This document shows positions 58,254-64,000 of a stretch of 64,000 nt of DNA, piece by piece (the stretch's first letter is position 1; every line of letters starts with the position of its first letter). This DNA comes from Streblospio benedicti (lineage: Eukaryota; Annelida; Polychaeta; Spionida; Spionidae). The translations under genes and the position numbers were made by a program. The notes beneath the pieces are model-generated. The model saw nothing but the letters and a program-made list of their open reading frames with translations, searched no databases and had not been told where the DNA came from. Where the stretch lies: assembly GCA_019095985.1 (NCBI GenBank), contig CM032664.1, positions 25,038,978 to 25,102,977 on the forward strand, read 5' to 3'.

Positions 58254-58810
58254 TTTACACATCCCTGAACGGCCTTTATTTTTTACTATAATTTAACTTG
58301 TATAAAGTTGACCATATCTGCACCGTGGGCGACTGTTAGCCATGCTCTAGCAGTGGGGTACCACACCCCAGGGTTTTCATGCTTCTTATTAACTGTACAT
58401 TATCAGGACCACATTAATATCTGTGCAAATAATATGCATGTCACATATTCCTAAATACTAATACCTTCTATGCGTACGAGTATTAATTTGTAGATGTAGA
58501 TGTACAAATAGCCCTCTTTTACCCATTTATGACTTAGAATATTTTGCCTTGATACTGCAGCTCTTATGTACTATATTCCTGCAGTACTTCCGCCGCCGCC
58601 GCCGCCCCTGTGTCGTGTACGGGCGACAGTGGCTCCGCCCTGGTGGTGAGAAGCCACGACAAGTGGTTTCTGACTGGTGTGGTGTCGTGGGCGCCGGGCG
58701 CATGCGCTGATACCGTCTACCTGGCACGAGTCAGCGCATACGCCGATTGGATCGCCAATAGGCTTATTGGAAAGCACGACTCGGACAAGAGCAAGTGTGG
58801 ATTTCAGTAG
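50110..58810 (+). CDS. Ig-kringle-Ig-serine protease (5' exon not seen)
   Basis: Twelve exons, all in frame: 50110-50194, 50474-50588, 51059-51161, 51385-51642, 51966-52077, 54144-54316, 54726-54754, 56073-56187, 57047-57176, 57553-57727, 58086-58162 and 58585-58810; about 530 residues ending in TAG. Order: Ig1 (three exons; HVACGL...YTCCVRH), a complete kringle in one exon ([39 protein letters not shown]), Ig2 split over two exons (LTCQAAD...NYTCRVY), a 29-base linker exon (CGVWDQQSN) and an S1 protease. His (ILTAAHC), Asp (AADVVLLRL) and Ser (TGDSGSALV) are present. No R-IVGG activation sequence is seen: CGVWDQQSN passes straight into PDHMPWSV. This recalls complement factor B/C2 (CG-WEHRKG...QPW). 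The residue at the trypsin Asp189 position is Val. It is likely secreted; the signal peptide exon is missing, perhaps at the N gap. Confidence 0.85.
51385..51642 (+). CDS. Kringle exon of the Ig-kringle protease
   Basis: One exon encodes a whole kringle: [61 protein letters not shown], with the six expected cysteines. The ends are phase 1 on both sides, the usual symmetric kringle module that can be shuffled. Confidence 0.95.
52681..52811. repeat. Inverted repeat with 40 bp perfect arms
   Basis: TTTTTTTAGCTATGGCCAAA and onward (52681-52720) is the exact reverse complement of 52772-52811; the loop is 51 bases. Loop words (CTCAGTTTTTACCGTGATC) recur reversed near 52315-52350. Probably a MITE. 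Confidence 0.7.
53564..54053. repeat. 199 bp tandem repeat, about 2.5 copies
   Basis: ATATCTTAAGAACTGCCCGA recurs at 53564, 53763 and 53962. The units appear identical by eye; the third stops after TTACGT at 54053. Either a very recent duplication, a homogenised minisatellite or an assembly artefact. Confidence 0.9.
54755..56072 (+). other. Intron between the linker exon and the protease domain
   Basis: No exon with an IVGG-like sequence was found, although a very short one could be missed. The 93-codon frame at 54787 shows no family resemblance. A poly-C tract lies near 55890. Confidence 0.5.
56073..58810 (+). CDS. Serine protease domain of the Ig-kringle protease (5 exons)
   Basis: Exons 56073-56187 (PWSVILRNKW; CRGSIVHEDWILTAAHC), 57047-57176, 57553-57727 (ADVVLLRLGFPFAFG; PVCLPRD), 58086-58162 (VCGSEK; IMLCAN) and 58585-58810. 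The last begins with five Ala codons (CCGCCGCCGCCGCC tract), then PVSCTGDSGSALV and VVSWAPGACADTVYLARV. The triad is kept, but positions 189, 216 and 226 are Val, Ala and Thr by alignment, so the S1 pocket is not trypsin-like. GDSGS replaces GDSGG. Confidence 0.85.
56785..57022. repeat. Dispersed repeat, copy 2 (TTGCACACTG-TCC family)
   Basis: Pairs with 34635-34870 in the same orientation and lies immediately before exon 57047-57176. Non-coding. Confidence 0.5.
58207..58249. repeat. Poly-C followed by poly-A tract
   Basis: About ten C then more than 30 A in the intron before the last protease exon. It could be a retroposon tail or a sequencing problem; no body of a retroposon was recognised. 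Confidence 0.7.
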
Positions 58811-60596
58811 ATTTGATTTACGTTACATGTACTCAGACTATAGTGACTGAATCATCGTCATATCTGACAGCTATATTACAGTATCCACAACATCCAACCA
58901 ATCAGACGGCCCACTTCCGAACTGTACAGTGACGATGTTAAGCGTCTTGAACATACGATTAGGTCTTACATTGCCAAGTGAGAACACCGGAGCATAATGA
59001 CTTTTTTAATGGAAGTCTAACTCGAAGATATTTTTCAACACAAAGCGACAACTAGGCCTACCGGTTGATATGATCATGGACTTGTATTAAGGCAGTGTTA
59101 GTGATCAAGCCGTGAACACTTACGATGAGACAATAGTCACAATACGACATTGAAACTTTCACGCGTTGGAATCTACCACTTTATAAGTGATTAAAATCAT
59201 TACATTTATGTAAGCCTGAAGTGTAGACAACTAGAAATATGAAGTAAAAGAAGATTGAGTGTAAAGATGGTTTCACCAAATATTGCATACAGAATGTGCT
59301 ACTTATATGCACTGTGGACCTGTTATGCAGGTCTGAGGTATTTTTACTGATGGTCAAATTCAGTATTATGTTAGTATATACAGAGGTATTTGAATATATA
59401 TTTATTGTTAAACACTCGTTTTGATTTGATTATTTACAATTCTTTAACATCACACTGCACTGAACCTCATACTTATAGCCGAAATGGCAACTGCGCAGTA
59501 TAAAATAGGCGCCGTTTACGTGCTGGGTCGTACTGAGGGATTAGAACCTTGAACCTCGCCGCGTTAAAATGTATCAAAACACGACAGAGGCCGCAATAAA
59601 AGACAGACCAGACTGTTAACCCAGCCTTGGCTGCAAAGTTGTCAACCGTGCATGAGTACTTTGCTGATCGTGAATGCCTTTCAACTAAATATGAGCGTTT
59701 CATTACTACTGTGGCCTCTATACTACTGTGTGTGACGTGTACGTTCCTCAAGAGTGCTATTTCCCCACCACAACGTCATTTCAACACACCAAGCGAACGT
59801 TGACGTATGATAGGCCTACCAGTCCATTTCTTTATTTCATATGGATTGGATGTGATTTTTATGAAACAAAGATTGTAAACACTTATGTCTTGTTTCTTCT
59901 CCTTCGACTAACGTTTTAACTGGCTTGATCTTTCTATATGCTAGATTTTAACACGGCACGGTTCCAGGTTGTAAGCTCTCATTACGACTCAATAAGTGTG
60001 TCTGGAGGTAAAGGGGGTCAAGAACTGTGGGTATGCTTTAGTTATGGTCATCACATCACATCACATCACATGGACACTGGTCACCACATACACCATCACC
60101 CACGGGAGTGTCCAACGGCTGAGTAGAGGTGAGTGACCAGTAAATTACTGGTTCACTCGCGCAGACCAATCCCTGGATTTTCGTTTCCATTGCGGGCGAA
60201 GCGTGTAGTTACCATGCCCACCCTCTTTTGACCATCACTCAAACGGTTCATTTATACATCATGGAAGTGACCATGCACAGTCTCTGGATAGAATACCAAA
60301 CTCCCGTACCGTATGTTACCTAGGTAGCATTGAGGGTTCTATCCTGGAACCTTGAGTGTGGCCACCCCGAATTTCAATACACTTACTAACACCACCACCT
60401 CCAAGCTGTAGAGTACACCAACAACATAGTGACTGATCAGCTGGTGCGAGGATCATTTAGTTTTGAAAAATCATTAAACTCATCTGCTGTTTCTAAAAAT
60501 GTGGAGTGTTTCACCATGAACAATTTAATTTTATTTAGAAAACACGCAAAGTGCATTCACATATAATACAATTATTATCAGTGCACTAGATAAGTT
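58811..60596. other. Intergenic stretch after the protease gene
   Basis: Includes the likely 3' UTR of the protease gene, a CATCA microsatellite (about 60047-60073) and an inverted repeat pair at 59513-59571 and 59944-59997 sharing TTTTAAC-CGGC-(A/C)GGTTC-AGGTT. No gene is seen. Confidence 0.45.
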
Positions 60597-60990
60597 TCAC
60601 TTAAAAGTGTCCTTGGCCCGCGCCGTCCTGGTTTGTATATTGGGGAAGTTGTCCTTGGTAGCTGAGGATGATGTCACCACCAGTGACTTGAATTGACGAT
60701 GTAGATGAAGGCTAAAAATAAATGATGATGGATGCATAACGTAATGTGATGATTGGTATATGTCCATAAAGTAGGCAATGTTCATATCAGCCTGGTTAAC
60801 GTGATTAACCGGTCCTTGAAGCTGTTGGTTCCATGTACTGTCGGTTGATGACAAGCATGCTAGTCGTGTTGTGTTATATGCCAGCCATGCGGAATTGCAC
60901 CTGTGGGGAACCGCATTCATGGCAGCTAGGCCATAATTTGTGGAGTGTCGCCGCGTGCTGACAATGTCGTATATATGCGGTGATGCTGGA
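60597..60990 (-). pseudogene. Degenerate copy of a membrane-protein-like sequence, cut by a hAT element
   Basis: The minus strand reads NIAYFMDIYQSSHYVM and onward, and its DNA aligns with the minus strand of 62550-62720, where a frame reads TIAYFVGNTLLIALHYAFII, followed by GYFAFLYIIISRHY, a hydrophobic helix. An open frame of 158 codons exists, but its start lies inside the hAT-type insertion (60999-62319), so it is a chimera of insertion and older sequence. Probably a decayed exon or gene copy; the family is not recognised. Confidence 0.4.
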
Positions 60991-60998
60991 ATCCACAC

Positions 60999-62319
60999 CA
61001 TGGCCCGATTAAGGTTTAATGGGGCCCCTGGCTGAGATTCGAAGTGGGGCCCTTTTTGCACGCGTCGCGACATTATGTATCGCGTCGCGACACCATTAAA
61101 TATGTCTATTTTTTTATTACTTTCAATTCAAGAGAATAAAGAGGAAAAGCATTTTAATTGTAAGCTCTACTATCCTTTATTTACATTACTGAATTGGTGA
61201 TCTACAATGAAAATAAATAATTCCTATTAGGATTCCTATTAGGATACATTTTTTTTTATCCTGAGAATAACATCACTACACCATCAATATACTTTATATT
61301 ATTCACTGTAAGCACATGGCATCCATGTAGAACATAAGATTGCTGTTTCTACTAAAACTCTCACATAACACATCACATAACACACCATAATCTCAATTCT
61401 CAGCATATAAAATACAGATAAATATTAATTTTGATAATTGCAAATGGTTCTCACATAATACACATATATTTACATAAAAAGCAATTACAAATTCTGTGGC
61501 ACTCCCTTTGTGGAAAGACAAAGTTCTAATATCCTCTTTAGTACCTAATTATTGTATTTGCTTAAATGAAATTGATTTCTATGGCTTTCATCCTAAGGTA
61601 CATGTGATTTGTAAACCTTCACTTGGCTGCACCACTCAATGTAACTGGCATTTATAATGAGGGGCACAGAGTAAAGGTCATATAACAAAGAATAACATTA
61701 TTTGCTTGACCTTAAACAAAGACAGTACTTTCTTGTATAAGACAAAGGAAACCAGTACTTCATCAACCATGGTACACACTAAATTACAAAGGTCATATAG
61801 AACAAAGAATAACTAGTTACTGGACCCTAAGTAAAGACAGTACTTTGTTGACTATTTTAAGACAAATGAAACCAACATTTTATCAACCATGGTACACACT
61901 AAATTACATCTGTGAAAATTATGATAATTATTAATGAAATTTTCTAGAATACAAATCCTCTCATTAATGGAAAATTTAAAATTTTATAGAATAGAAATCC
62001 TATCATTACTGGCAAATTGTCTGGTTTCTCTAAATTGCGAGATTACCACTTAAATGCTTGTAACTAACTGTGGCAATATCTGGGCCCCAAAAGAAATTTA
62101 CCAGTGGCCCCATTTATTTAGAGCATTTGGGTGTCAAAAATTGCGCGCGTAATTTTTTTCCAAAACATGGGGCCCCCCAAATTTTAATGAGGGTCGCCTT
62201 ATTATTTGGGGCTTTCGCGTCAATAATTGCGCGCGTAAAAATTTTCAAAAATCTGGGGGCCCCCCAAATGGTGGGGGCCCCAGGCTATAGCCCAGTCAGC
62301 CCCCCTTAATCGGTTACTG
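60999..62319. mobile_element. hAT-type non-autonomous element with 8 bp target duplication
   Basis: ATCCACAC occurs directly on both sides (60991-60998 and 62320-62327). The termini are inverted matches: left CATGGCCCGATTAAGG and right reversed CAGTAACCGATTAAGG, each followed by GGGGCCCC-rich sequence. An 8 bp duplication and CA...TG ends fit hAT. There is no transposase frame in its 1321 bases. It carries an internal 115 bp direct duplication (61673-61902) and two ATTGCGCGCGTAA words near the right end. Confidence 0.8.
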
Positions 62320-62407
62320 ATCCACACTGATAAACGTGTGATCAGTGTAGGTACCATAATGGGCTGAATCTGTAAAACTAATTTTGCAGAGTAGACATAC
62401 GTAGTTC

Positions 62408-62950
62408 TTAGATTATAAATGATAACGCTGTACGTGATTGAAACACGTAGAACATAATAGTGACTTCTTTGGCGAGAAGCAATGCGTCACACTTAAAATA
62501 TGGAGAAGTGACACGCATTATAATTGTGAGAACGATACAGAATAGGCCACATTTGTGTCCATCAATCCTTGGGGGATTGGTTTTGCGTTGTGAGTATGAT
62601 GTCACTAGTAGTGACGTGAAATGATGATGTAGAGGAAAGCAAAATAGCCGATGATGAATGCATAATGCAATGCAATGAGCAGGGTATTGCCCACAAAGTA
62701 GGCAATGGTCGTATAAAAAATTGGTTACCATCAGTAATCTGTTGTTGATGTAGGGGGTTTTGAAATGTTGAAATGGGATATTTATGGACGATATGAAGAT
62801 AAAAACCGTGATTGCTCTCATAACAATTGCAACAGTCATGACACCATCAGCTAAAATAATGTTAGCTAACCATACATTTCATGTGAAACGTATGGACCTC
62901 ATACATGCAATTTCGAGCTTTGCCGATACGATTTTAATCCTAAATAATAC
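62408..62950 (-). pseudogene. Membrane-protein-like sequence, minus strand, probably decayed
   Basis: Two hydrophobic segments are seen on the minus strand: VMTVAIVMRAITVFIFISS (about 62840-62780) and AYFVGNTLLIALHYAFIIGY (about 62705-62640). They lie in different frames with no clear splice signals between them, so this is a pseudogene or an unrecognised exon arrangement. The DNA resembles 60600-60800 and, further upstream, 62990-63370. Confidence 0.35.
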
Positions 62951-63370
62951 TGACTTCATCAAGACTAACTAGTAAAAGCTCTCGAGTAAGCAATACTAAG
63001 GCACACAACCGGGGTTGCTAAATAAAAGTTGTTGATAACAAAAAGCTAAACATTCTTTCCTTAGCATGGAAATGAACGAACCTGTTTTCATACAATCTAT
63101 TTAAGTAGCATTGCCTTTCGATCCTGCCATATATAATAATACCTTACTGTTGAGATGAGTTGTTGTTGTTTGACGTGTGGTCAGGGGATGCATAATGTAG
63201 ATCTCTAGTGGGCGATATTAAGATAAGAACCGGGGTTGCTCTCTAACAACAATTGCAGACAACATTAGCTAAACATACGTTTCATATGAAAGATCATGAA
63301 ACGCACGGACTTGTAATACATGCAAATTTGAGACAGCATTGCCGATACGATCCTAAATCATGTATAATAT
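62770..63370 (-). repeat. Three degenerate tandem copies of a roughly 200 bp unit
   Basis: Units at about 62770-62950, 62990-63150 and 63190-63370 share, on the minus strand, GGATCG(T/A)A-CGGCAATGCT, then AACGTATG-TTAGCTAA-like and AGAGCAA-CCCGGTT words. Substitutions are many, so the duplications are old. Confidence 0.5.
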
Positions 63371-63374
63371 TGAC

Positions 63375-64000
63375 CTACTGCTGAGACTCATTATGTAGTT
63401 CTGACGAAGAGTTGAGATGGCTATATTTTATAGTAATGCAATACTGTTGTTGTTTCTTTGAAGCTGGCAATTTATCATTCATTAGGTAATCTATAAGCAT
63501 TTTAAATGGTTTGTGTTTCTTTTGTTCAATTGCAATTAGCTCCATGTCAAAAGTTTTGTCTTTAAAATGGTGTAAGTCTGAGTAGTTTGATTGAGATTGC
63601 TTACCAAGTGTGCTTGATCCCTTGTGGTTTGAAGGATGGGGGTCCGTTGACTGGTGAGATATGGGTGTTTCATCCTTATCTCCATTGCATCCGGGAAGCA
63701 TTGATGGCGAATTCTGTTGGTGGTCTGGTGACCCGTGAGATATGGGTATGTCACTCTGCTGATGTGAGTGATGGTGGTTGTCTGGTGACCTGTGAAATAC
63801 GGGTTTCGTCTCGACTGATGTTTGGCCTTGATTGATGGGGAGGTGATTGCTGTATCCTGTGTCTAATCTACCAGAGACCCGTGTGGGGTCACGAGGCGTG
63901 TTCTGTTTCTCTGACCTGTGAGGTATGCATGTCGTCTGGTTTGATGTTGGGTCTTGATTGATGGGGAGGTGATTGTTGTTGGATCTTGTGTCCAATCTAC
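63375..64000 (-). CDS. Hypothetical repetitive protein, C-terminal part, open at right edge
   Basis: A minus-strand frame open from the window edge to a stop at 63375-63377, about 206 residues. The N-terminal two thirds are low-complexity and rich in His, Ser, Pro, Asn and Gln, with repeated words (NHLPINQ twice, about 36 residues apart; HRSPDN, ISHGSPDH, ISHQSTDPH). The end is more ordered (MELIAIEQKKHKPFKMLIDY). The repeats show in DNA as an approximately 115-base tandem unit. No family is recognised; the disordered character and repeat structure are all that can be said. It could be the exposed tail of the membrane-protein-like sequence downstream (inference). Confidence 0.4.
   Translation of the reverse strand, partial: RLDTRSNNNHLPINQDPTSNQTTCIPHRSEKQNTPRDPTRVSGRLDTGYSNHLPINQGQTSVETKPVFHRSPDNHHHSHQQSDIPISHGSPDHQQNSPSMLPGCNGDKDETPISHQSTDPHPSNHKGSSTLGKQSQSNYSDLHHFKDKTFDMELIAIEQKKHKPFKMLIDYLMNDKLPASKKQQQYCITIKYSHLNSSSELHNESQQ

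Noticed and set aside
60597-61073. 158-codon minus-strand gene
   Set aside because: The first 25 codons lie inside a hAT-type insertion and the rest aligns at DNA level with a decayed sequence at 62.6 kb; no intact helix or known domain remains.
62784-62972. Plus-strand 62-codon frame that looks like a small secreted peptide
   Set aside because: It is opposite the hydrophobic minus-strand segment, and the neighbouring repeat units do not keep it open.

Overview
The window is nuclear DNA of an invertebrate animal, most likely a deuterostome such as an acorn worm or amphioxus. The reasons are many short GT-AG exons, an AT-rich background with GC-rich exons, dispersed DNA-transposon debris, and genes typical of deuterostomes (SCO-spondin, Ig/CUB/kringle serine proteases, a glutamate receptor outside the AMPA/kainate type). 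The species call is inference. Two 100-base N runs (29220-29319 and 49353-49452) are scaffold gaps.

Layout. (1) 77-14201, plus strand: the 3' two thirds of an ionotropic glutamate receptor gene in six exons, followed by a 3' UTR to about 15.5 kb. (2) 15.5-24.5 kb: no gene seen; several DNA-transposon-like repeats, including a 2.3 kb foldback element. (3) 24589-28851, minus strand: the 3' half of a MATE/SLC47 multidrug transporter gene. (4) 29410-41638, minus strand: the 5' part of a SCO-spondin-like gene (signal peptide, EMI-like region, EGF, TB-like region, then VWD-C8-TIL-VWD-C8). Genes 3 and 4 both break at the first N gap. (5) 41.6-45.6 kb: CpG-rich upstream DNA and a two-exon fragment of a conserved uncharacterised protein. 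(6) 45711-48651, plus: an apparently complete secreted Ig-CUB-CUB-CUB-trypsin protein. (7) 50110-58810, plus: a second secreted-type protease with the order Ig-kringle-Ig-trypsin and an unusual protease domain. (8) 58.8-64 kb: an intergenic stretch with degenerate copies of a minus-strand membrane-protein-like sequence, a 1.3 kb hAT-type element with an 8 bp target duplication, and a repetitive minus-strand ORF that runs off the right edge.

How the genes may relate. The two proteases lie head to tail and both begin with an Ig domain. They look like a small cluster of secreted defence, complement or clotting-type proteases; the downstream one keeps His/Asp/Ser but shows no recognisable R-IVGG activation site. 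The glutamate receptor and SCO-spondin are neural genes, but nothing in the sequence ties them functionally to each other or to the transporter.

Reading frames of all exon chains below were checked by hand across each junction. Homology statements rest on remembered family sequences, not on searches.
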